Source: Congeria kusceri (taxonomy: Eukaryota; Mollusca; Bivalvia; Myida; Dreissenidae). From it: a stretch of 64,000 bases of DNA. Each line of letters begins with the position of its first letter. Position 1 is the stretch's first letter. Position numbers and translations under genes: made by a program. The stretch spans positions 17,468,980 through 17,532,979 of the forward strand of contig CM051034.1 of the NCBI GenBank assembly GCA_027627225.1. Direction: 5' to 3'. Positions 9,852-21,096 of this stretch are shown piece by piece. The notes below the pieces were generated by a model that had not been told where the DNA came from, searched no databases, and saw only the letters and a list, made by a program, of their open reading frames with translations.

Positions 9852-11316
9852 ATGCTAAAATCCGTTGCTATCCTGTTGCTAGGCACCCTGTTCGCTAACG
9901 CCCAGCTGTATGGCGGTGCTGGGTCATTCAACGGTAACTAAGATCAGTTTTTCTTTCCATTATAGTTTAACTAACGCGAGATTGATATCCGCATGTAAGT
10001 ATTAAGCGCAGATGTCGTAGCCAACGCTTTGAAGGACAATATTCTTCACAAATAATATTTTTCAAATATGTGAAATATAGGATCTCATTCTTCACATGTG
10101 TGAAAATTTAGATCTTATTCTTCACACATCACAGTCTTATTCTTCACAATTGGTGATCTCATCCATATGCAATGAAATCATATTATTCTGTGATCCTCAC
10201 GCATACCCCGTTTTTTTGGCATGACATTCTTCACGCTTAAAAATGTGACAAATAAGATCCTATTTTTCACAGGTGTGTGAACAATGTGATTTGTGAAAGA
10301 TATTATTCCAAAACGCTTCATCTGCGACTTAAATGTGCAGAAGAAAATATACATGTACATTGATTTAGTTTATAGAGGAGCTTATGGAACTCGGAAACAA
10401 TTTGCGCAAAGTAAAGCAACCGATTTGTCACAACATCGAGTTAGTGCTCTGTATGATCATATTTTTTTCACAAATCATATCTTTCACACACCTGTGATGA
10501 ATAGGATCTCATGTGTCACATTTTCAGTGTGAAGATGGTGTGTGCCTCCAAAACGGGGTATGCGTGAGGATCACAGATGAATATGATTTTATTACATATC
10601 AAAAAGTGGATAAGATCACAAACAGAAAATGTGAAGTTTAATACTGTGATATGTGAAGAATAACATATCAATTTTCACACCAGTGAAAAATGAGATCCTA
10701 TTTTTCACAGATGTGAAAAATCTGATTTGTGAAATAGTTATATTATATGGTCCTACAGTGCTCTCAATATATTTGTCAGTTATTTTATTCCACTGGTCCA
10801 TTGTAAACACTATCACCTACAGTTTCTCCTTTACGGACTATGTGAAAGATATTCTTATTGAAACTGTTTTGTGACAACTAAAGGAGTTAAAATAACGTTC
10901 GTTTTACAGGCGGTTTGGGCCTTGGTTCATTGAGCGGTCTCAGCGGAGGCTGGGGAAACACTGGCGGCTTCGGTAGTCGATTGAGGGGACTGGGTAAGGT
11001 GAGCCTGGTCGGCAGCGGCGTGGGAGAATACGGACTGGGCGGAAGTGCAGATGGCGCTCTAGGAGGATTCGGTAGGGGGCTCGGAGCGGGACACGGAATC
11101 GGCGGTGGTTATGGACAGGGTTTCGGAAACGTCAATGGTGGCGCTTACGGAAGCGGCGCTGGTTACGGAGTTGGTGGTGGTTACAAAAGTGGCGTAAGCG
11201 GTGGTTACGCAAATGGAGGACGTTACGGCGTTGGTGGCGGATACGGAAACGGTATCGGTTCTGGCCTTCAGACAGGATATGGCGGACAAGGTGTTCATAA
11301 CTACGGCACAATCTAG
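9852..11316 (+). CDS. Gene 2: secreted glycine-rich structural protein
   Basis: Coding exons 9852-9933 and 10910-11316 join in phase 1 to 162 residues. The ATG lies 2 nt after an acceptor. The signal peptide is MLKSVAILLLGTLFANAQ, followed by LYGGAGSFNG at the splice (AACG|GTAACT ... TTTTACAG|GCGG). The mature chain has a less regular N-terminal half (Leu/Ser/Gly, with SRLRGLGKVSLVG as the only basic patch) and a C-terminal half of short GG(G)YG-x-G units such as YGVGGGYGNGIGSG. It ends GGQGVHNYGTI. No Cys is present. This is a typical low-complexity extracellular matrix protein; shell organic matrix or byssal thread is inference. It is the smallest intact family member here. Its 976-bp intron carries two inverted copies of a MITE. 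A polyadenylation signal AATAAA is at 11449-11454. Confidence 0.82.
10030..10315. mobile_element. TTTTTCACAAAT-family MITE, inverted copy in gene 2 intron
   Basis: Starts TTCTTCACAAATAATATTTT and ends GATTTGTGAAAGATATTATT. The inside carries many TTCACAnnTGTGAA words plus CGCATACCCCGTTTTTTTGG, which is inverted relative to the next copy. Confidence 0.55.
10455..10760. mobile_element. TTTTTCACAAAT-family MITE, second copy in gene 2 intron
   Basis: Starts TCATATTTTTTTCACAAATC and ends AAAAATCTGATTTGTGAAAT. It is collinear with the complete element at 14545-15040, including CACACCTGTGAnGAATAGGA and GTGAGGATCACAGA. It faces the copy at 10030-10315 head to head. Confidence 0.6.
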
Positions 11317-11454
11317 AGATTTAAGCTTAGATGTAGCCTGTAGAAGGGCGTTGAATGTTATTTAATATAACATGCACGATTAATATGCCTTTTATATGTA
11401 CATTTTGTATTAATACACTTATTCTATTATTCAAATAATATCTGTTTTAATAAA

Positions 11455-13257
11455 GCATTAAACATAATTTTATTTGATGTTGTGTTTGGCTTTAATTATC
11501 CGGTGGTATTTTGTACGTAATGTTAATAAAAAAAACGAGCATACCATTGATGTAAAGTGTAACATATAAAAAACAGTTGTTTTATATAATCGTTCATAGT
11601 TTCGAAGACCATTATGCTGTCTCTTGCATTTATAATGGGGTAGAAGTACGTTCGGGGTTTGGGGCTTGTGGTAATGGCGGTTGTAGTCTGTGTGTGTGTG
11701 GGGGGGGGGGGGGGGGTGGGGGGTGGGGGGCGGGGGCAAAGAACAAAATATGCCGTTGTTTATCCTGCAATAAATAACGGTCGGAAAGTAGTTTCGAAAC
11801 TGACTTCGTAAATTGTCATAAGTAGTTTTCATTAATTAGGCTCACGTCACAATGATGTTATTTGGAAGAATGACCTAAGTGCAACAGCTCTAGCGCGTGT
11901 GCGCACGTGCTGCACGGGAAAATGGATGAGATCTGGGGCCTTATTTCAGAAACATCTTAAACTATTTTTATTTAAGTTGCAATGTTTGTAATGTCATATT
12001 TCTAATGCAACATATAATTTTCAGTATTGTATGTATGTAATAGTATGTAAACAGTGCATGGTTAGTAAGACCGTTGTTAACTAATGCATGTGATACTAAG
12101 AACAATTTCATATATACAATGAATATAAAGCTATAAAAATGATGTTTTAAGTTAAGTATAAGATTTACCTTAGGATAGTTTAAAAAGGCCCACAGTAAAA
12201 TGAAATTCACATTGTAAGTGCGAAACGATTGTCAGTGTTCAATCAAAATAATTTTTTCGTCATCGTCATTTAACGAGAAAAAAAACTAAAATCGTCGCAA
12301 AGGTTACCTCCCCTAACGCTAACAGTGATCACAGCCATCACAAGTAAAATCCTTCCTGATCTGGAATGATTTCGTTTTTGTTCATTGTACTTATTGAATG
12401 CAACTCGGTTTCTTCATTAATGGACTAATTACATATCATTTACAGTCAATAATGTAAAAAAGGCAAATAAAACAAATCCTAAAAACCTTAAATAATTACT
12501 AGCAAATTTAAATCATTCATCATCACGTGGTTTGTTATGACGGCAGGGATTTGATCTTGAGCTATGCTCTGAACCAGTGGAATCTCTGCGCGGAGGTTGA
12601 AAAAACCCAAGGTTTCCTGATGTGTGTTCATTTAAGTTCTCGTAATTGAATTCCTACATCGGATAAATCGAAACCGTTGTATATTAACCGATAGACAACG
12701 AGAACTCGAATATGTTTTTTTTTCTTTTTCATTCTACCACGCAAGTTAATGATTAAACAAATACCTAAATACATTTCAACCATTGAAAACATCAAATCCA
12801 TATTCATGTGTTTTTGTTTAATTTTAATGAACACAATGCATAACAAAATATTAAATAAATAACACCAGTCGTCGTCAGTTCTGCTCACCAGATGAATTTC
12901 CTGTAATATATACACAAGAGCTGTACACGCTGCAAACATATATAGAACACACTAATACTAGTATAGGCTACTAATTTGTTAATTTTTTTCTCTAATTTTC
13001 CATATACGTATTGCCTCAGAAGTATCAACACTATTTATATAACACAATATCAAATATAAAGCCAAAAAATTTAGAGGAATGAGAAAGGATACAACGACTT
13101 GATGCTGTAAGCAAAACTGATATAAAGAATCAGATCTGACGTGAGAATAATAATCGCTAAGGTAAATATACACTATATAAAGCGGTTGAGCTTTTTGATG
13201 AATAATATTCAGGTTTACATGTAAAACCAGTTTAAATTGTACTTACTAGTGCATTAT
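11455..13257. other. Intergenic, with a G-run and a repeat fragment
   Basis: No gene seen. (GT)n followed by an 18-G run and further G-runs lies at about 11690-11737. At 12521-12600 there is a fragment of the foldback-family core (ATCACGTGG ... GGCAGGGATTTGA ... CTCTGCGCGGAGGTTG). Open stretches on the minus strand in this interval are AT-rich and lack any recognisable domain. Confidence 0.4.
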
Positions 13258-14283
13258 TTAGTACCCAACGGAAGCCTTTCCATATCCAAGACCAGCTTCA
13301 AGTCCTCCGGCAACTCCTCCCTTCAGAACAAGACCGCCTACGACGCCGTAACCTCCGCCGTTTCCGTATCCGGATCCGTAACCCTTTCCGTAACCACCGC
13401 CGATTCCGTAACCTCCGACGATTCCGGATCCGTAACCCTTTTCGTAACCACCACCGATTCCGTAACCTCCGCCGATTAAGGATCCGCAACCCTTTTCGTA
13501 ACCACCGCCGATTCCGTAACCTCCACCAATTCCGTATCCGGATCCGTAACCCTTTCCGTAACCACCGCCAATTCCGTAACCTCCGGCGATTCCGGATCCT
13601 TAACCCTTTCCGTAACCACCGCCAATTCCGAAACCTACGACAATTTCAGCGCAGTATCCTCCCTTAAGACCGGCACCACCTCCGATTCCGTAACCGGATC
13701 CGTAACCCTTGCCGTAACCACCACCGATTCCGTAACCTCCGATCAATCCTCCCTTAAGACCGACTCCACCGCCAATAGGGCCTCCCTTTCCGAAGCCACC
13801 TGTAAATAAATGCAACATTATATATTATCAAATTAAAAGTCTTGATACCAATGATAAAAGGATGCCCACATAATTTTGTTTTGTTTTGTTTTACATGCAT
13901 GCACAATCGCAATTATATTGTAAATTATATTATATTTTGTTATATGTTAATCATATTGTTGAAAGAACTGCATACGCTTTGATGTCAAAATAACATACAC
14001 AGTTTGTTTACTATTATAATAATTTTAAATGCATTAGTTTTTATATACACGCATATATACATGTATGCGCACAGAGTTACTGGTCAATTTGTAAAATACA
14101 AGTAATCTGTCGAGCGCATAACGATGCGCATGACTATTAATAAATACAATAAACCAGTAGATTCCTCTCTGAGTTTCAAACCTCAGACATTCCTGATCCC
14201 CAAGAGAGAGAGAGCCCCTTGCCGTACAACTGGGCGTTGGCGGCCACGGCGCCTAGTTACAGGATAGCAACAGTCTTCATTAT
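13258..14283 (-). pseudogene. Gene 3: glycine-rich family pseudogene
   Basis: The family layout is clear but broken. The exon from acceptor TTTACAG at 13799 to TAA at 13258 is a continuous 180-codon frame of GIGGGYGKGYGSG repeats ending GLGYGKASVGY, except for one nonsense codon (TAC to TAA) at 13602-13600. The signal exon has three lesions: the ancestral ATG is ATA (14283-14281), a new ATG sits one codon on (14280-14278), and the Leu codon TTG after ATCCTG is TAA (14259-14257). The expected phase-1 donor after the signal peptide is replaced by a CT-microsatellite (around 14203-14218). Promoter and leader donor are still present. The damage is slight, so inactivation looks recent; sequencing error is unlikely to explain all lesions. 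Repeat units are nearly identical in DNA to those of gene 6. Confidence 0.8.
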
Positions 14284-14544
14284 GGCTGAAGTGGAAGAAG
14301 ACAATGTATAATATTAAATATTAGTATATCGTTATTTGGACGTTTGACGGTTGTGGTACTGGCGCATACAAAAAAAAAACATTCGGTGTTTGTGGTATAA
14401 GAAAATAAGATTTTAAAAACTTCTCAAAAATACATGTGTCGTGATTTTACAGGTAAATACTTAAGACTGGTGGACTGGATCTATTCATGTGAAGTATTTA
14501 ACGAAGGAATTTACTGATACATGCATCGCAGTGCAAGCTTGGTT

Positions 14545-15040
14545 GGACCATATTTTTCACAAATTATATTTTTCACACACCTGTGAAGAATAGGATCTCA
14601 TTTGTCACATTTTTAAGTTCGAAGAATGCGAATGGTTAAAAACTGAGTCTGCGTGGGGATCATAGAGAATATGATTTCATTGCATATCAAAAACTGAGTC
14701 TGCGTGGGGATCATAGAAGATATGATATCATTGCATATCAAAAACTGAGTCTGCGTGGGGATCATAGAAGATATGATTTCATTGCATATCAAAAACTGAG
14801 TCTGCGTGGGGATCATAGAAGATATGATATCATTGCATATCAAAAACTGAGTCTGCGTGGGGATCATAGAAGATATGATTTCATTGCATATCAAAAACTG
14901 GATGCGATCACAAACTTCACAAAAATGTGAAGAATGAAACTATGATGTGTGAAGAATAAGATAATAATTTTCACACCTGTGGGGAATTATATCCAATTTT
15001 TCACAGATGTGAAAAATATGATTTGTGAAAAATACGGTCC
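14545..15040. mobile_element. TTTTTCACAAAT-family MITE, complete copy with internal minisatellite
   Basis: Terminal inverted repeats of about 38 bp: left GGACCATATTTTTCACAAAT..., right (reverse complement) GGACCGTATTTTTCACAAAT, both continuing through ATATTTTTCACA to CTGTG. It lies in the leader intron of gene 3 and shares its interior with the two copies in the gene 2 intron. Confidence 0.7.
14636..14900. repeat. 51-bp tandem repeat, five copies
   Basis: Unit AAAAACTGAGTCTGCGTGGG followed by GATCATAGAAGATATGATTT and CATTGCATATC. The units are almost identical and alternate GATTTC/GATATC. 51 is a multiple of three, which produces a spurious 17-residue periodic frame on the minus strand. Confidence 0.85.
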
Positions 15041-15307
15041 ATTAATATACTAGTATTAATCCGATGTTCCAGACCGCACACAATTTGTCTAGCTACCCTT
15101 AATTTGTTTATTACAAATTACAATAACAATTTTGTCGTTCATTGCGTAAGTGCACTATTATTTTAAACAATTCAATGATATGTCGAATTAAATATACCAT
15201 TATAAACTATGTAAATACAAATCTGTCCTACAAATGTATAATGTTTTAGTTACATTCAATTATTTTGTTATTATTATTATTGTTATTATTATTATTATTA
15301 TTATTAT

Positions 15308-15342
<35 letters not shown>

Positions 15343-15630
15343 AATATATTAAAACAGATGTGAAAAATATGATTTGTGAAAAATACGGTCCATTCATCTA
15401 CTAGTATTAATGCGATGTTCCAGACCGCACACAATTTGTCTAGCTACCCTTAATTTGTTTATTACAAATTACAATAACAATTTTGTCGTTCATTGCGTAA
15501 GTGCACTATTATTTTAAACAATTCAATAATATGTCGAATTAAATATACCATTATAAACTATGTAAATACAAATCTGTCCTAAAAATTTATAATGTTTTAG
15601 TTACATTCAATTATTTTGTTATTATTATTA

Positions 15631-15699
<69 letters not shown>

Positions 15700-15955
15700 A
15701 ATATATTAAAACAGATGTGAAAAATATGATTTTTGAAAAATACGGTCCATTAATATACTAGTATTAATCCGATGTTCCAGACCGCACACAATTTGTCTAG
15801 CTACCCTTAATTTGTTTATTACAAATTACAATAACAATTTTGTCGTTCATTGCGTAAGTGCACTATTATTTTAAACAATTCAATAATATGTCGAATTAAA
15901 TATACCATTATAAACTATGTAAATACAAATCTGTCCTACAAATTTATAAAAACAA
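15003..15955. repeat. Tandem triplication of about 357 bp
   Basis: Three copies starting with the right end of the MITE (ACAGATGTGAAAAATATGAT) at about 15003, 15353 and 15712, each continuing through GATGTTCCAGACCGCACAC to GAATTAAATATACC. The first two end in (TTA)n(GTA)n trinucleotide tracts of different lengths and the third stops before that tract. It lies in the gene 3 leader intron. Confidence 0.85.
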
Positions 15956-15969
15956 ACAACAGCACTTAC

Positions 15970-16095
15970 TTGGTGTTTAGTTACAGTGTCTTTGACCAAT
16001 GGTAGAGATAATAGAAATCTCGCCTATATATAGGGGAGCATAGACAACGTCACCGACGTTACGTAACGCTTGGACAAGACAACGTATGTCAGCTG
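15970..16095 (-). promoter_or_regulatory. Gene 3 promoter and leader exon
   Basis: Donor CCAA|GTAAGTGC ends the leader at 15970. A TATATATA box is at 16025-16032, and the cluster GACGTTACGTAACGCTTGG lies just upstream with further AACGTC/AACGT words. It is intact although the gene is broken. Confidence 0.65.
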
Positions 16096-16497
16096 AAAGC
16101 ACACGTCGGTCGAAACACTCTGAGAACGATTAGATCAAGCGTTTTCGACATTAACAATATACAATGTTTGTAACGTTGACACCTACGGTGATTATAGTCT
16201 CTTTGAGGTGAATAATCAATGACTTTAAAGCTGCATTCGCATGGTATTTGTAGGTTAGAAACATACAGTTTCGTATTCAGTTCGTACTTTTCCCGTTGAT
16301 TTTTATTTTTTATTTTACTTAAGCATCTTCGATATCATTCCTATGTCAATATCAAATTGTGCAAAAAATGTATTATCCAGTAGGTGCAAAGATTATAATT
16401 AAAATAACAATAGCAACAGTTGTAATGTTTATATATTCTATGGTGCAAATTACCTTTAATTTGGACAAAGGATGCTATATTTTTGTTATGTTGATAA

Positions 16498-16847
16498 GGC
16501 GTAAAAAAAAAATGTTTGTTTTAGGTAACATGCCCCCCCAAAATAGGGTAGGTAGGTCGGGATTTATTTTTTTTATTTTTTATTTTTTATTTATTTGGTA
16601 AATGGTCAACTTGAAGATTCAAAAACTGAATAAATATTAAAAACGTATCAGTAATATCCTTAAACATTGTTAATAAGTGGATACTATCAAAACAAAACAC
16701 TTAGTTATCCAAAAACACATTTAATTATTGAAAAAGGTAAATAAACCAAAAATCAATCTGACAAACGCAATAAAATGTTCTAGGGTCGGGGCATTTTTTT
16801 AGGGTTGGTCGGGTTACCTGAAACAAACATATTTTTTTTTTTACGCC
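16498..16847. mobile_element. PIF/Harbinger-like MITE, copy 1
   Basis: 350 bp with inverted ends GGCGTAAAA...GTTTGTTTTAGGTAACATG and GGTTACCTGAAACAAACAT...TTTACGCC, flanked by the 3-bp duplication TAA (16495-16497 and 16848-16850). TWA target duplications are characteristic of PIF/Harbinger. No transposase is present. It is nearly identical to 25481-25809. Confidence 0.75.
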
Positions 16848-16850
16848 TAA

Positions 16851-18652
16851 CATATGTTTACGTCAGGATTTGTATTTGTGCTCATACAATGTTGCTCACT
16901 ATTGAACGAGGGAACGATATCTGACTGGTTTTAATTATAAGTATGATATTGCAATTTTCTGTCGCAGATGATGCTTCTGACGACAATAAGTGGAGATATG
17001 TACTAGTAACAGCCGAAAACGATGATCTTAAAACGATAAATAGTAAGCCGCCCACGCTTCTGCTGCTGCTGTTGTTGCTATTGTTGTTAATAATGAAATA
17101 TTACGAGAATTTCCGTGATTCTACCAGCAATCGATATAGACGACATTAGTGACACGAAATAGCTACCTCATGTTTATAAAAACTTGCTCAACATTGTTGT
17201 TTTGCCTTGTCGACTTAGTTTTTTTTAAATAATAAATATAGCACCGGTATGTACTATAGAAGTTACATGTTGTTTGTGCTTTATATGAATCGCTTACGAA
17301 ATTGCCATGAGTGTTAGAAAATATGCAAATCCGTAAGTTAAAACTATGCTCAATTGAAATAAAATAAATATAATGATGACATAAAGAGCATTAAGAACAC
17401 ATGTTCAATAATCTGCTATGAGTGTTATTAAAATAATGATTAAATTTTGAACTTTATTTAAATCATAAAAGACTGCACACATATTTTCGTTTCGACAATC
17501 TATCTGTATGAAATATCGCCATTAAGTTTAAATATGTGTTGCTATAAACATTTGAAACGACTGAGTTGTGAACAGTGTTATAAAATAGCGAAATTTTTGT
17601 GTGTGTTCAGCGCTTTGATCAATTCTGCTATTAGAAAACCAACTCACAAACAGGTTCTACATGTGCTTTCATTGAACGTAGATCTATACAGTTAAAACAT
17701 GTCTTTTTGGCTTCTAACGTTACAATTAACATACTGATATTTTCCCGTGTCTGCGAACACATTGGGTGCTATATAGATAATGTACTTGCTGTGTTAATAA
17801 TAAACGACCTTTTGATGTCAAAATAACCCGTAAACGTCTACCGGTTAGTGATCCCTCAACGTCAGTGACGTGACTTGGACCGTTTGTACTTTAAAGGGGC
17901 ATCATAATTACATTCTCATAATACGATACATACGTGTATAATAATAAGCAAACATAGTTAAAATACTATAACTGTTATATTTATAAAGTCAATATTTTTC
18001 ATTAAATTTGGCGTAAAAACTATCATTGTTTCAGGTAACATGACCAAAAAGGGTATGTAGGTAGGGAATTGTTTTAGTAAATGGTCAACTTGAAGAGTCT
18101 CAAACTGAATTAATATTCAAAATATAATGTCCTTATTTGAAGTGGATGTTAATCACTCCATTTCTTGATACAATGTTATAATTTAAACAGTTCGGCTGCA
18201 CAAATTTATCATTGACATATTTAAAATATATAGGATACAATTTTACTATATTACCATAATCTTCAAATACTCGCACAAACAGTACAATCTGTGGAAACCA
18301 GGCCCCATGTTCACAATTAAGGCTTAACAGCGCAATCAAGATCAGTCTTAGCTTCATCCATATAATGTTTCACCCCAATAATGACTTAATTGTTTTTAAA
18401 CTTGGTGCCCTAAGTGCAGAAAACTGTTGTTTCGTTGAACATTTATAGATTTATTTGCTTGATTGATTGATTGATTCTTTATTTATCTATGATAAAAGCA
18501 ACTTTAAGATTGTCCATAAAGGGACTTTAAGAAAAATTCATTGTACTATACCTTTATACACGGATTGGCTTAACTGGCAATTCCAAAAAGGAAAATCACC
18601 CAGTACATTGCAACTTTAAAATCCTATACTTCGTACTTCATTCTTTCACCAC
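16851..18652. other. Intergenic, with a truncated Harbinger-like MITE
   Basis: No gene seen. 18010-18125 is a shortened, diverged copy of the same MITE (GGCGTAAAAAC ... TTTCAGGTAACATG ... AATGGTCAACTTGAAGA). A minus-strand open frame at 18133-18357 begins with a signal-like MKLRLILIALLS but has no further support. Confidence 0.4.
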
Positions 18653-19125
18653 TAGGGGAAGGTAACCGCTGCGAGGAGTTTGTATCTACTGTGGGAAGCA
18701 ACAAACTCCTCGCATTGGTTACTTTCCCATTGGTACTCTATTCAGTTACCACTAAAACCATGCGTTAAAAACTTACAGATTTGGAAGTTTTCAGGGGAGA
18801 CGATTATGAGGAGATTGAAGATTTATTGTGTACAAAATTTTAATCTTATCATGATTTTTTATAACAATGACACAGACATGTTGCATTATTGGTCCAGGTA
18901 TATATATTAAGGGTTAAAATGAAAAACAATAAATAAATAAATACATGAATAAATAAGTAAACATAACAACGCAAGGATTTTACGTTGTCCACGTTTTTAT
19001 CGTGTGCTTGTCCACGATTTTATTTCGCACCAAGTGTTTGCCTATGGTCACGTGAACTTCGTGGAGGCAGGGATTTAAACCAGCTATGTTAAATCTCTGC
19101 GCGGAGGTTTGGGAAGCAAATACCA
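18653..19125. repeat. Foldback-family repeat, partial copy
   Basis: An end fragment GGGGAAGGTAACCGCTGCGA at 18656 is followed by an inverted arm from 18702 (CAAACTCCTCGCATTGGTTA) through GGTCCAGGTATATATATTAA to TGGTCACGTG and CTCTGCGCGGAGGTTTGG. It matches the left arm and core of the complete element at 31727-32382. Confidence 0.65.
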
Positions 19126-20843
19126 CACAGTGGTCTCCCCTGCTTGGCTGCATTACAGGTTACGCATGCGCAAATAGATTCCTTCATTGTTACATATAAA
19201 ATATTAAATGTCTGATCTCAATTTTCACCATGACCAAGCGACTTCCCAATATATCACCATACATTGTTGGAAAGATAAGGCCATAACCTTTTGAAAAACA
19301 GCATGTCCAAAATTTCTATAAGTTGTAACTCAAAATATTTACCTTAGAATAAACACACCGGTTTTGACAGGCATGGGGGCTGCCATTTTGTGCATGAATA
19401 CATGGGCCAAAAGTTATGAAGCTGGGAACCATTTAAGATAAAGTAGTGCCTAAAAGTGTCTTTTTTTCTTATTTCTTACATATATACCTTTAAATTGATA
19501 CCAAAACATATCATTTAAACTGTATTTTAAAAATCGTATGCATTATACACTGAACCCTATGTGTTTATTATCTAACTGACAGCATGAAACCCTGAGGATG
19601 TGACTTCCGTTTTGGTGTAAGTAGGACAGATCACTGCGATAAAGTTGCATACACCTATCAGCGCTTACTTCCCCTAGTGAATACAAATAGCAACCGCTAC
19701 CACCAAGAAAATCCGTTATTATCGCCTAGACACTTCTGCGTGTCCACCATTTTAATTTACCCTTTGTGCTCTGACTATGGTCACATGGAAGTTGGGCGCG
19801 GCATGGAATTGATTGGAGCTATGCTCGGAATTACAAATCTCTGTGTGGAGGTTGGATATTTTCTAAGTGTCCACCATTTTAATTTACACAATGTGATCTG
19901 ATTTTGGTCACGTGGTTGTTGGTTTGGGTGCATGGATTGAATGTTCGGACCCAGTCAATTTGTCTGTATAAAGGATGAGTAGTTTGTATTGTTCTGTATT
20001 GTATAGGCAAATGGTCACTTGCCTCAAATAAAGGACCAGCGCATGGTAATTAGGGTTTCTCTCCTGGTGATGTCTCTGGACTTTCATTATTCCTATATCT
20101 GATCTAGCGGTAGTTTTAGAGGAGGAGTTATCTGTGATAACGGATATGCCACCCAGCTGACCAATAACTGATTGGGAATCAAAGATCAGAACGTACTGCA
20201 GTTAATTGCTTATCCGTTCCGTTGGTATTACCACTGCCACCACATGTGTAGGGTCACCAACATGAAGATTAAACATTCTTATATTTTAGGTTAAGTCATA
20301 TTTTTTTCATCCAATACACATATGCGTGTGTTTTTAATTTAAGTGTACGTGAGAAAAAAATATTTATTATTAAAAACTACAATGCAATAGACATTGAAAG
20401 TAACAAGCGCTTGAAACCTAACAGATTTATTTCTTTGTTATGTATTTATTGTTTGAAATTAATTACCGCTACACTATTAAATAAAAAATACTGTTAAAAT
20501 ATACGTGATATTTATTTTGACAGTTATCACAGCTCAGTAGGGCAGATCACTGTGAGGAGCTTGGATCCACAATTCAAGCCGATAAAATTATTGACATATG
20601 TGACGCTAACCGATTTAATAGGAGTAACTCAAGCTTTTGTTATTTTTGTTGATATTTGTGAAAACAAACCTGCCTTTGATATCGTTTATATACTTAATAC
20701 CAGTGAATAAATACTAATAATACTTGTTCTTGTAAGGCCTACGCGTTGGATATTCAAGTCGGATGAATTCAAACCGCTAAAATACCGACTTTCGTTATGC
20801 ATTGTCAATCACAAAAGCAACATAATTTAATATGATTGTTATG
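19126..20843. other. Intergenic, with scattered foldback-family fragments
   Basis: No gene seen. Related pieces occur at about 19665-19925 (TTACTTCCCCTAG, CTATGGTCACATGGAAGTTGG, CTCTGTGTGGAGGTTGG, TTTTGGTCACGTGG) and 20525-20570 (GGCAGATCACTGTGAGGAGC). Confidence 0.4.
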
Positions 20844-20849
20844 TTTATT
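20844..20849 (-). promoter_or_regulatory. Polyadenylation signal of gene 4
   Basis: AATAAA on the minus strand, about 250 nt after the gene 4 stop, the same distance as in gene 6. Confidence 0.5.
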
Positions 20850-21096
20850 TACAAATACATAACTAACAATATACAACTATCATAAACACACTTACGCACT
20901 TCACACACATTGGCACAGTCCCGTGCATGTTAAAGAAAGCATAAGCAAACAGCAAATGCGATACAATGTATGACTAGTTGGTATTCATTATGTCGTTTTA
21001 CAGATAGTGCTATGCACACACTTATGGCAATGACAAACATGTTTGAAACAGTCGCATTTTGTTGCAGGTCATGGTACACATAAGCAATCAAATTAG

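Noticed and set aside
12628..12939. 103-codon minus-strand open frame
   Set aside because: AT-rich composition, poly-Lys from an A-run, no homology that I recognise and no splice context.
14613..14894. Periodic 17-residue open frame (ICNEIISSMIPTQTQFL)
   Set aside because: It is the translation of the 51-bp minisatellite inside a MITE, in a leader intron.
14636..14900. CRISPR-like array
   Set aside because: The repeats are adjacent with no unique spacers, and the genome is eukaryotic.
18133..18357. Small secreted protein starting MKLRLILIALLS
   Set aside because: The signal-like start is attractive but short and hydrophobic by AT-richness. There is no TATA, leader donor or acceptor next to the ATG like that in the real secreted genes here.
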